In this document: positions 1-5,070 of the stretch, piece after piece
Numbering within the stretch: the first letter of the stretch is position 1
Layout: every line of letters starts with the position of its first letter
From: Thiomargarita sp.
GTDB lineage: Bacteria; Pseudomonadota; Gammaproteobacteria; Beggiatoales; Beggiatoaceae
DNA length: 5,073 nt
Assembly: GCA_020721025.1 (NCBI GenBank)
Contig: DYNO01000209.1
Coordinates: 1-5,073, forward strand
Direction of reading: 5' to 3'
The notes under the pieces: model-generated
The model's input: the letters and a program-made list of their open reading frames with translations, nothing else
Databases searched by the model: none
What the model was told of the DNA's origin: nothing
Translations under genes and position numbers: made by a program

Positions 1-54
1 ATCAAGTCACAACCATGCCATGATCAAGTCGCAACCATGCCATGATCAAGTCAC
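1..54. repeat. 22-bp tandem repeat array, right-hand edge
   Basis: Two full 22-bp units (1-22 and 23-44) and a 10-base partial unit (45-54) follow each other without spacers. Each unit starts ATCAAGTC and ends AACCATGCCATG. The two complete units differ at one position only (A at 9, G at 31). The partial unit has the A form and then runs into unique AT-rich sequence. The unit length is not a multiple of three and an in-frame stop appears on reading through, so the array does not look like protein-coding repeats. It reaches the first base of the window, so its true copy number cannot be seen. Function is unknown. Confidence 0.85.
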
Positions 55-134
55 ATGCGTAACTTCTATTTTTATTCAATTCTAATTCTTAAAATTGTCA
101 ATGCAATAGTGAAAATTAAGGTTCAGACCAATTT

Positions 135-162
135 TTTACCCACCAATGCGCTAAAATATAAA
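135..162 (+). promoter_or_regulatory. Candidate sigma70-type promoter for the DUF3050 gene
   Basis: A -35-like TTTACC (135-140) and a -10-like TATAAA (157-162) are separated by 16 bases. They lie about 30 bases upstream of the ATG at 194. An overlapping TAAAAT (152-157) is an alternative -10. The surrounding region is AT-rich, so such matches arise easily by chance. This is a consensus match only. Confidence 0.33.
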
Positions 163-193
163 TTATCCGCCGTATTTACCATCAGGATTTTTT

Positions 194-976
194 ATGCCCA
201 GTTCAGTCAATTTAGAGACGATTCGTCCGCTGCAACACGCGTTAAATCAACATCCAATTTATGAAAATTTGCACACGCTCGCCGATTTACGCCAATTTAT
301 GCGGCACCATGTGTATTCAGTTTGGGATTTCATGTCAATTGTCAAATACTTACAGCAACAAATCGCACCGACACAAGTCCCTTGGATACCGTTCGGTGAT
401 GGCAGTGTACGCAGATTTATCAATGAGTTAGTGCTGGAAGAAGAATCTGATCAGGGTTTGCCCAACGCGCAGGGAGAAGCGACATTCAGCAGTCATTTTG
501 AATTGTATTGTACTGCAATGCGTGAAGTGGGCGCGTCCATTGAATTGCCATTAACATTCATCAAATTAGTCACCGAGCAAGGCGTACAAACTGCACTACA
601 AAATACCTGCGTTCCGCCTCCCTCTCGCCAATTCACTCAAACCACATTTCAATTGATTGCCCAAGACAAACCCCATGTCGTTGCTGCGGCATTGGCATTC
701 GGGCGCGAACACATCATTCCGCAAATGTTTCGTGAATTTCTCAAAAAAATGCACATCACTCCCCAACAAGCTCCCGTTTTTCATTATTATCTCAATCGAC
801 ATATTCATTTAGACGAAGATTTTCATGCCCCGTTGTCATTGCGACTGCTCAATGCGTTATGTGCTGATAATACAGAGAAAATTGCTGAAGCGGAACAAGC
901 GGCTCAACAAGCATTGCAAGCAAGAATTACCTTTTGGGATGGGGTTTTGGCAACGTTGCAGCAAAAAAATTCCTAA
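194..976 (+). CDS. DUF3050 family protein (heme-oxygenase-like fold, function unknown)
   Basis: This 260-residue protein matches the DUF3050 family pattern from memory. Hallmarks are HPIYENLHTLADLRQF near residues 20-35, HHVYSVWDFMS at 38-48, VPWIPF at 62-67, RRFINELVLEEESDQG at 73-88, SHFELYCTAM at 100-109, and a C-terminal NRHIHLDEDFH at 201-211. It is soluble, with no signal peptide or membrane segment. The length is near full for the family. The ATG at 194 is chosen because AGGA (184-187) sits 6 bases upstream and the family N-terminus begins right after it. The family has no established reaction that I know of. The predicted helical, heme-oxygenase-like architecture and the regularly spaced H203/D207/H211 with E78, E83 and H101 suggest a metal site, which is inference. 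It has its own spacing from parA (78 bases), so it may be a separate transcript. Confidence 0.85.
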   Translation: MPSSVNLETIRPLQHALNQHPIYENLHTLADLRQFMRHHVYSVWDFMSIVKYLQQQIAPTQVPWIPFGDGSVRRFINELVLEEESDQGLPNAQGEATFSSHFELYCTAMREVGASIELPLTFIKLVTEQGVQTALQNTCVPPPSRQFTQTTFQLIAQDKPHVVAAALAFGREHIIPQMFREFLKKMHITPQQAPVFHYYLNRHIHLDEDFHAPLSLRLLNALCADNTEKIAEAEQAAQQALQARITFWDGVLATLQQKNS

Positions 977-996
977 GTTGTATTCAGTCAAGTTAT

Positions 997-1025
997 GATT
1001 TTAAATGGATTTTCTCGTTAAAATC
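997..1025. repeat. Inverted repeat between the DUF3050 and parA genes
   Basis: GATTTTAA (997-1004) and TTAAAATC (1018-1025) form a perfect 8-bp inverted repeat around a 13-base loop, ending 29 bases before the parA start. The stem is AT-rich and is not followed by a T run, so it is a poor intrinsic terminator. It could be an operator or a chance match in AT-rich sequence. A TATGAT (994-999) that could serve as a -10 overlaps its left arm, but no good -35 accompanies it. Confidence 0.3.
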
Positions 1026-1054
1026 TCACGCGTTCATTTTGTGACGGCATAATT

Positions 1055-1693
1055 ATGATTACAGTGATCGGCAATCTCAAAGGTGGGTCGGGTAAAAGCA
1101 CGGTGACGTTTAATTTAGCCTTGTGGTTGATGCGACATGGCAAGACGGTGGTCACGTATGATCTTGATCCACAATGCACTCTCTCCGATGTTGCGCATGT
1201 GCGTGCAGAAGAAAAACATCAACCCGTGCTGAAAGTTTACACCCGGTATGTCAAACCGCATTTTAAGGAAGTCGTTGAGGAATATGAAACCTTGATTGAC
1301 GTGGGCGCGGCGAACATGGAAGCGATGCGGCGGGCGATTGGTCTGGCAGACCGAGTGATTATTCCCGTTTCTCCCAGTCAAGCCGATATTTGGTCAACGC
1401 AACGTTTTTTGTTGATTATTGCAGGAGAGGCTCGAAGTGATAAAAAACCGCCGGAAGTTTCTGCGTTTATCAACCGGGCAGACACCCATGTCATTGTTCG
1501 AGAAAGCGATCAAGCGGAAGAAGCCTTGCGTACTTTGCCGGGTATTCACGTTTTGAACATGCGGTTGTGTACGCGCACCATTTATCGGCGGTCATTCAGC
1601 GAAGGGCTGGCGGTGTCTGAAATTGAACCTTCCGGCAAGGCAGCGAAAGAATTTGAAATTTTTGCGCGGCATTTTTACCCAGAAATACAGTAA
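1055..1693 (+). CDS. ParA/MinD-family P-loop ATPase (orphan)
   Basis: This 212-residue cytoplasmic ATPase belongs to the ParA/Soj/MinD (SIMIBI) class. These proteins dimerise on ATP and position DNA, chemoreceptor clusters, microcompartments or division proteins. The sequence shows a deviant Walker A KGGSGKST at residues 9-16 with signature lysine K9 and catalytic K14. It also shows the switch I motif DLDPQ at 36-40, Walker B LIDVGA at 80-85 with D82, and the nucleotide-contacting IPVSPSQAD segment at 103-111. AFINR at 137-141 begins the late base-recognition region. There is no N-terminal helix-turn-helix, unlike long plasmid ParA proteins. The ATG at 1055 is fixed by the short beta-strand before Walker A, although the upstream ribosome site is weak. 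No ParB, McdB-like or other partner gene is adjacent, so the cargo is unknown. A chromosomal accessory ParA-like protein is the safest call. Confidence 0.9.
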   Translation: MITVIGNLKGGSGKSTVTFNLALWLMRHGKTVVTYDLDPQCTLSDVAHVRAEEKHQPVLKVYTRYVKPHFKEVVEEYETLIDVGAANMEAMRRAIGLADRVIIPVSPSQADIWSTQRFLLIIAGEARSDKKPPEVSAFINRADTHVIVRESDQAEEALRTLPGIHVLNMRLCTRTIYRRSFSEGLAVSEIEPSGKAAKEFEIFARHFYPEIQ

Positions 1694-1744
1694 TCAGATC
1701 AAGCAATAACTGCCAATTGTTTCAAAAAGTTGAATATCGCATTG

Positions 1745-1753
1745 TGTTATAAT
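1745..1753 (+). promoter_or_regulatory. Extended -10 promoter for yciI-bolA-ppiC
   Basis: TGTTATAAT (1745-1753) is a perfect extended -10 element (TGN followed by consensus TATAAT). No good -35 lies at 16-18 bases; the nearest TTGAAT (1730-1735) leaves only 12 bases. An extended -10 is known to reduce dependence on the -35. Transcription would start near 1760, giving a leader of about 36 bases before the ATG at 1796. This is the strongest promoter-like match in the window. Confidence 0.55.
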
Positions 1754-1784
1754 TCGGTCAATACTTTTTCATGTATTTTTGCAC

Positions 1785-1789
1785 AAGGA
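1785..1789 (+). promoter_or_regulatory. Ribosome binding site deciding the yciI start
   Basis: AAGGA (1785-1789) is placed 6 bases before the ATG at 1796. The same reading frame is open upstream to a TTG at 1730. That longer start would run through the promoter -10 and has no family support, so the site favours 1796. Confidence 0.75.
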
Positions 1790-1795
1790 CGCTTC

Positions 1796-2095
1796 ATGTT
1801 GTATGCAATTATGGCGGAAGACGCACCGTATAGTTTGGAAACGCGGCTCAAAACCCGTTCCTTACACTTGGCACGTTTAGAACAATTGAAATCGGAAGGA
1901 CGCTTGATTTTAGCCGGTCCACACCCCACTATTGATTCGCCAGACCCCGGCAATGCTGGATTTACCGGTAGTTTAATTGTGGCGGAATTTACCTCGTTGG
2001 AAGATGCACAAACGTGGGCAAATGCCGATCCCTACAAAGAAGCGGGAGTTTATGCGCGAGTCACTGTGAAACCATTCAAGAAGGTATTACCCTAA
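1796..2095 (+). CDS. yciI: YciI family protein
   Basis: This 99-residue protein aligns along its whole length with E. coli YciI. Shared blocks include MLYAIMAED at the N-terminus, RSLHLARLEQLKSEGRL at 21-37, AGPHPTIDSPDPGNAGFTGS at 40-59, and WANADPYKEAGVY plus VKPFKKV at the C-terminus. YciI proteins are small cytoplasmic ferredoxin-like (dimeric alpha+beta barrel) proteins. A conserved histidine (H24 here) and an aspartate in the ADPY motif (D78) have been proposed as a possible active site, but the physiological reaction is not established. The start at 1796 gives the usual family length of just under 100 residues, and the ribosome site at 1785-1789 supports it. It is the first gene of a tight cluster: its TAA overlaps the ATG of the BolA gene by one base, implying translational coupling and co-expression. 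Confidence 0.95.
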   Translation: MLYAIMAEDAPYSLETRLKTRSLHLARLEQLKSEGRLILAGPHPTIDSPDPGNAGFTGSLIVAEFTSLEDAQTWANADPYKEAGVYARVTVKPFKKVLP

Positions 2096-2361
2096 TGTCG
2101 GATATTCTCACACAATTACAACAAAATTTACAAACGCTCGCCCCCACGCATTTGGAAGTGGTTGATGATGAACAACATCATATCGGACATCATCATGAAG
2201 GTGGAGGACATTTCACAGTCACGGTGGTCAGTCCACAATTTTCGCAACAAAGTTTGGTACAACGGCATCGCATGGTATTTGCCGCGGTTGGGGATTTGAT
2301 GCCCAATTCCATTCACGCCCTGAGTATTCGTGCCTATACCCCTGAAGAATTTTCACACTAA
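2095..2361 (+). CDS. bolA: BolA family protein
   Basis: This 88-residue BolA-family protein shows the class features LEVVDDE at residues 20-26, HFTVTVVSPQFSQQSLVQRHRMV at 39-61 and IHALSIRAYTPEEF at 73-86. The RHRM motif and length fit the BolA group better than the IbaG group. BolA proteins have a class II KH-like fold and bind monothiol glutaredoxins, where a conserved C-terminal histidine (H74 is the likely equivalent) and a His/Cys in the beta1-beta2 loop help hold a [2Fe-2S] cluster. They are linked to iron homeostasis, and in E. coli to morphology and stress regulation. The loop here is unusually rich in histidine (H28, H29, H32, H33, H34, H39). The ATG at 2095 overlaps the yciI stop (TAATG); a longer in-frame start inside yciI is not credible because BolA homology begins at MSDIL. 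The glutaredoxin partner is not in this window. Confidence 0.92.
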   Translation: MSDILTQLQQNLQTLAPTHLEVVDDEQHHIGHHHEGGGHFTVTVVSPQFSQQSLVQRHRMVFAAVGDLMPNSIHALSIRAYTPEEFSH

Positions 2362-2388
2362 TTTTTGAGCCACTTATCGTTATTTATT

Positions 2389-2394
2389 AAGGAG
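2389..2394 (+). promoter_or_regulatory. Ribosome binding site deciding the PPIase start
   Basis: AAGGAG (2389-2394) lies 6 bases before the ATG at 2401. The open frame extends upstream to a TTG at 2365, but starting there would put SHLSLFIKELY in front of a good signal peptide. The strong site supports 2401. Confidence 0.8.
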
Positions 2395-2400
2395 TTGTAC

Positions 2401-3252
2401 ATGTTAAAACCGATACTGCAAACTTGTGTCGTTTCTTGTTTCATGCTTGCCTCTTTTTCCGGTTTCGCTAATTCTTCACCTCCCGTCGCCAAGGTCAATG
2501 ATAAAACGTTGACTCAAAAAGATTATGACGATTACATCGCAATCCGGGCAGAACAAGTGCGTGATACCAAACCGGTCGATCCAAAAGTAATTATCGAAGG
2601 CATGGTCAATCGTGAATTGGTGGTGCAGGATGCGCTGAAACAAGGCGTTGATAAAACCGAAGATTTTGCAAAAAAATTGGACGCGATTCGTGGCAGCATG
2701 TTGGCAGAAATTGCCGTGCGTCAATACGTGGATAAACACCCCATCGACGATGCCGCACTGAAAAAGCGTTATGACGAAATTATTCCGCAAGTTCAAATGC
2801 CCAAAGAGTACAAAGTGCGTCACATTTTGGTTGATACCGAAGATGCTGCCAAGGCGATTTCCGCGGATTTGGATGCGGGCAAAAAATTCGCAGATTTGGC
2901 AAAAGCTCAATCGAAAGATGATGAATCGAAAGAAAAAGGGGGCGATTTGGATTGGGTGACGGTCGAAGCAGTGGCATTTGGTGGGGAATTGGCAGCGATG
3001 GAAAAGGGCAAGCACACCCTGACTAAGACTAAATTTGGTTGGCATGTGGTAATGTTGGATGATACACGCGACAGCCCCGCTCCGCCGTTTGAAAGTGTGA
3101 AAAACAATCTCAAAACAATGATGCAATCCGAGTTGTTGCAAAAATACATCGGTGAATTGCGTAAATCTGCGAAGGTGGAAGTTTTGAAGAAGGATGAAGA
3201 AAAACCAGCGGAATCGAAAGAACCCGAGAAGACTGAAGCTCCTGCGAAATAG
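2401..3252 (+). CDS. Exported parvulin-type peptidyl-prolyl cis-trans isomerase
   Basis: This 283-residue PPIase catalyses cis-trans isomerisation of prolyl bonds in exported proteins, probably in the periplasm. Residues 1-23 look like a signal peptide (LKP, hydrophobic core, GFA then N), with likely signal peptidase I cleavage after A23. A SurA/PrsA-like helical N-domain follows (about 25-130), with FxxxL-type segments such as MVNRELVVQDALKQGV. The parvulin domain spans about 135-222 with the hallmarks VRHILV (139-144, H141), GKKFADLAKAQSKD, GGDLDW (180-185), AFGGELAAM and KFGWHVVML (211-219, H215). A helix resembling the C-terminal SurA/PrsA helix follows. The last 21 residues are a K/E/P/A-rich tail (EKPAESKEPEKTEAPAK) that should be disordered. 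There is no PpiD-like membrane anchor and no lipobox at a suitable place. It is the third gene, 39 bases after bolA, so it probably shares the yciI promoter. Confidence 0.93.
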   Translation: MLKPILQTCVVSCFMLASFSGFANSSPPVAKVNDKTLTQKDYDDYIAIRAEQVRDTKPVDPKVIIEGMVNRELVVQDALKQGVDKTEDFAKKLDAIRGSMLAEIAVRQYVDKHPIDDAALKKRYDEIIPQVQMPKEYKVRHILVDTEDAAKAISADLDAGKKFADLAKAQSKDDESKEKGGDLDWVTVEAVAFGGELAAMEKGKHTLTKTKFGWHVVMLDDTRDSPAPPFESVKNNLKTMMQSELLQKYIGELRKSAKVEVLKKDEEKPAESKEPEKTEAPAK

Positions 3253-3296
3253 TTGTTAATATTCAGCTATTTTCATTCAACTTTGGCTAGAGATGC

Positions 3297-3329
3297 AAAC
3301 CTGTCAGGTTTCTGAAACCTGATAGGTTT
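3297..3329. terminator. 33-bp hairpin between convergent genes, possible bidirectional terminator or repeat
   Basis: AAACCTGTCAGGTTT (3297-3311), loop CTG, then AAACCTGATAGGTTT (3315-3329). As plus-strand RNA this gives a 15-bp stem with a single G-U pair (3303/3323) and a 3-base loop. Each arm is itself palindromic around its centre. It starts 44 bases after the PPIase stop and ends 7 bases from the coaX stop, the right place for a shared terminator. Neither side has a proper T tract beyond the TTT of the stem end, so terminator activity is not certain. It may instead be a dispersed palindromic repeat, since similar AAACCTG(A/T)CAGGTTT sequences recur in other bacterial genomes as I recall. 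Confidence 0.6.
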
Positions 3330-3336
3330 AAGACAA

Positions 3337-4104
3337 TCATTGAATCTGTGAATTTGCCACCGCCGCTAATCCGAGCAACACCAATTCGGGCACATAATTC
3401 ATATCATTCGGTAACAAGGGTAACAATTCTTCTGCCCCGCCGCCGGTCAAAATCACTGTTGTTTCAGTTTGTTGTCGCAATTGTGCCACGATGTAGTGAA
3501 TCAATCCCACGGTTGCATACAAACATCCCCATTGAATGCCATCTGTGGTATTGGTCGCCAATAAATGCGGGGAAGCTGTCGGTTGCTGAAATAATTGAGC
3601 TAACGCATCGGTTTGTTTTAATAGAATTTGTTGCATCGTGAGATTGCCCGGCGCGATTAATCCTCCCACATAATGATTATCTTGTGTCAACACATCAACC
3701 GTTATCGCTGTGCCACAATCAATTACGCAAAGTTGCCCCGTCGTTTGCCATGTCGTTTGCCATTGCCGAGCCGCAATCACTGCCAACCAGCGATCCACTC
3801 CCAATTGCTCTGGAAGGTCATAATGGTTGTAAATGCCTGCGTGTTGTTTGGCTGACTGCACCCAATTTACGTTTAATTGCCAGTGTTGTTGCGCCCAATT
3901 ATCGAATTCTTCAGTAATTTTCTTTCCCGCCACATTTGCAGCCCATATCGCCGCCGGTCGCGGTAAATCATGCCACAGTTGCTGAAATAATTCGTGTTTA
4001 TTCGCAACTGTTTGATGCGATTTTGCTTGTTGTGGACTCCATGCACCATTGAGACATGTTGCCCATTTGAGACGGGTATTTCCTATATCTATCAATAACA
4101 TCAT
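3337..4104 (-). CDS. coaX: Type III pantothenate kinase
   Basis: This 255-residue cytoplasmic enzyme phosphorylates pantothenate with ATP, the first committed step of coenzyme A synthesis. All type III (ASKHA-fold) signatures are present: the phosphate-loop DIGNTRLKW at residues 6-14 (D6), LGVDRW at 101-106 with catalytic D104, and IDCGTAITVDV at 128-138 with D129. They continue with GGLIAPG at 147-153 and an adenosine-region VILTGGGAEELL at 217-228. Length is typical for CoaX. Type III enzymes generally need a monovalent cation and are not feedback-inhibited by CoA. The start is one of two adjacent ATG codons (4104 or 4101). The stop TGA of the upstream adenosyltransferase gene directly abuts the first (TGAATG), so translation is probably coupled; a GGTGA just before is only a weak ribosome site. 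No birA gene, a common coaX neighbour, is next to it here. Confidence 0.97.
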   Translation of the reverse strand: MMLLIDIGNTRLKWATCLNGAWSPQQAKSHQTVANKHELFQQLWHDLPRPAAIWAANVAGKKITEEFDNWAQQHWQLNVNWVQSAKQHAGIYNHYDLPEQLGVDRWLAVIAARQWQTTWQTTGQLCVIDCGTAITVDVLTQDNHYVGGLIAPGNLTMQQILLKQTDALAQLFQQPTASPHLLATNTTDGIQWGCLYATVGLIHYIVAQLRQQTETTVILTGGGAEELLPLLPNDMNYVPELVLLGLAAVANSQIQ

Positions 4105-4683
4105 TCACCACGCTTTCGACCACGGCGTAGTTTTATGCGTTTCTTCCCGTAGCCGCGCATCTGCCCCGACCCACACTTCCACCCATCGCCCAAATAACCA
4201 CAGCAAATCTGATAAGCGATTGAGATACACCAATAAATGCGGATTCACGGATTCGCCAGATTCATGCAATTTGACCACTTGACGTTCGGCGCGCCGACAG
4301 ACGGTACGGGCAACATCTAACGCGGCTGAGGCAGGATGTTCGCCGGCAATTGCCCAATCAAGCAAAATTCCTTCTATTTTTTCAATCTGTTGCACTTGCA
4401 CAGTCAGATGATCAACTGTATCTTGAGTAATTTTAGACGCATTTTTTTTGCGATGGTTGGGAACGGCTAATTCTCCGGCAACTGTGAATAATTCTCGTTG
4501 TAACTGTTTGAGTGATTCGGCAATTTCACCTTCAGCACACCACGCCCGCGCCACTCCGAGATGCGCACCCAATTCATCTACTGCACCACAGGCTTCAATG
4601 CGTAAATCACTTTTTGATACGGCATCTCCGCCAGCAAGGGTGGTTTGTCCGGCATCGCCGCGAGTGGTTGAAATACTTGACAT
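4105..4683 (-). CDS. pduO: PduO-type ATP:cob(I)alamin adenosyltransferase
   Basis: This 192-residue protein transfers the 5'-deoxyadenosyl group of ATP to cob(I)alamin, making adenosylcobalamin; the family is a homotrimeric helical bundle. Visible motifs are TTRGDAGQTTLAGG at residues 6-19 (ATP-binding N-terminal loop), GAVDELGAHLG at 33-43 (D36), RTVCRRAERQVV at 126-137, and YLNRLSDLLWLFGRW at 153-167 (N155 is equivalent to the B12-side asparagine of studied PduO enzymes). The N-terminal motif reads T-R-G-D-x-G, one residue shorter than the T-R-x-G-D-x-G of classic PduO, as in the TKRGD subgroup. ATG at 4683 has AAGGAA (4694-4689) 5 bases upstream. It is the first gene of a two-gene unit with coaX. 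No other cobalamin synthesis or B12-dependent enzyme gene is visible in the window. Confidence 0.95.
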   Translation of the reverse strand: MSSISTTRGDAGQTTLAGGDAVSKSDLRIEACGAVDELGAHLGVARAWCAEGEIAESLKQLQRELFTVAGELAVPNHRKKNASKITQDTVDHLTVQVQQIEKIEGILLDWAIAGEHPASAALDVARTVCRRAERQVVKLHESGESVNPHLLVYLNRLSDLLWLFGRWVEVWVGADARLREETHKTTPWSKAW

Positions 4684-4757
4684 TTTTCTTCCTTGTTGAT
4701 AGACGGAGAAGGTTTAAATTAAAATTTACTGCGTTGTTTGAATCAGAACACAATGTC

Positions 4758-4786
4758 ATGATAAGAAATTATTTCAAATAAAACAA
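4758..4786 (-). promoter_or_regulatory. Candidate promoter for the adenosyltransferase-coaX unit
   Basis: Reading the minus strand, TTGTTT (4786-4781) and TATCAT (4763-4758) are separated by exactly 17 bases. The -10 matches consensus at 5 of 6 positions and the -35 at 3 of 6. It would give a leader of about 70 bases before the ATG at 4683. The region is AT-rich, so a chance match is possible. Confidence 0.4.
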
Positions 4787-4797
4787 AGAGATTCTCG

Positions 4798-4923
4798 TTT
4801 CTCGTTCCCATGCGCCGCGTGGGAATGCAGTCCAGACGCGCCAGCGTCACCGGTTCAAATTTTCTCGTTCCCATGCGCCGCGTGGGAATGCAGTCCAGAC
4901 GCGCCAGCGTCACCGGTTCAAAT
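4798..4923 (+). repeat. Two perfect tandem copies of a 63-bp double-hairpin repeat
   Basis: Units 4798-4860 and 4861-4923 are identical at all 63 positions. Each contains two potential hairpins. The first is TTCCCATGC / GCGTGGGAA, a 9-bp stem including one G-U pair around a 3-base loop (4805-4825 in unit 1). The second is GACGC / GCGTC around GCCA (4834-4847 in unit 1). The unit ends CACCGGTTCAAAT. The units are more GC-rich than the surrounding sequence. The architecture is that of REP/BIME-like dispersed palindromic elements. There is no transposase or coding frame in the copies. Perfect identity points to recent duplication or ongoing homogenisation. Confidence 0.93.
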
Positions 4924-5014
4924 TCTATGAGTTCAACAATTTGTATTCATTCCTTCACTTCAACGGAGCGACAATTTTTCATCAAGATGATAAAAAGCAA
5001 TCAGTTAGAAATTA
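4924..5014. other. AT-rich spacer between inverted repeat copies, no gene seen
   Basis: This unique AT-rich segment separates the tandem repeats from the inverted copy. I see no credible reading frame, RNA gene or promoter pair in it. Together with the flanking repeats it makes up most of the gene-free stretch from 4684 to the end of the window. Confidence 0.6.
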
Positions 5015-5020
5015 TCACGC

Positions 5021-5070
5021 GTGACGCTGGCGCGTCTGGACGGCATTCCCACGCGGCGCATGGGAACGAG
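5021..5070 (-). repeat. Inverted third copy of the palindromic repeat
   Basis: The reverse complement of 5021-5070 matches the first 50 bases from CTCGTTCCC of the tandem units at 49 of 50 positions; the single difference is at 5042. The CCGGTTCAAAT tail of the plus-orientation copies is absent, so similarity stops sharply at GTCAC. A 10-bp palindrome TCACGCGTGA (5015-5024) sits across the inner boundary. With the unit at 4864-4913 it would form a long imperfect stem around a loop of about 107 bases if transcribed. Confidence 0.92.

Noticed and set aside
1..54. CRISPR-like array at the left edge
   Set aside because: The 22-bp units are contiguous with no unique spacers and no cas genes are present.
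55..264. 69-residue plus-strand open frame upstream of the DUF3050 gene
   Set aside because: It overlaps the DUF3050 start in another frame, begins at the end of the tandem repeat, has no ribosome site, and its second half is a frame-shifted reading of the real gene.
1055..1693. Plasmid or chromosome partition locus (parABS)
   Set aside because: No parB and no parS-like palindromes are adjacent, and the flanking genes are ordinary chromosomal ones.
2476..3141. 221-residue minus-strand open frame inside the PPIase gene
   Set aside because: It lies wholly opposite a clear parvulin gene. Its Phe/Ile/His-rich composition is typical of an antisense shadow, and no family motif is seen.
4448..4781. 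Plus-strand open frames opposite the adenosyltransferase gene
   Set aside because: They are antisense to a gene with full family motifs and lack ribosome sites or recognisable domains.
4977..4996. Hairpin around CATCAAGATG in the repeat spacer
   Set aside because: The CATC/GATG stem would have only a 2-base loop and the flanking T/A runs pair only with a bulge, so it is too weak to call.
4798..5070. Insertion sequence with terminal inverted repeats
   Set aside because: The segment between the inverted copies is under 100 bases of non-coding AT-rich sequence with no transposase, so it is a repeat cluster rather than an IS.
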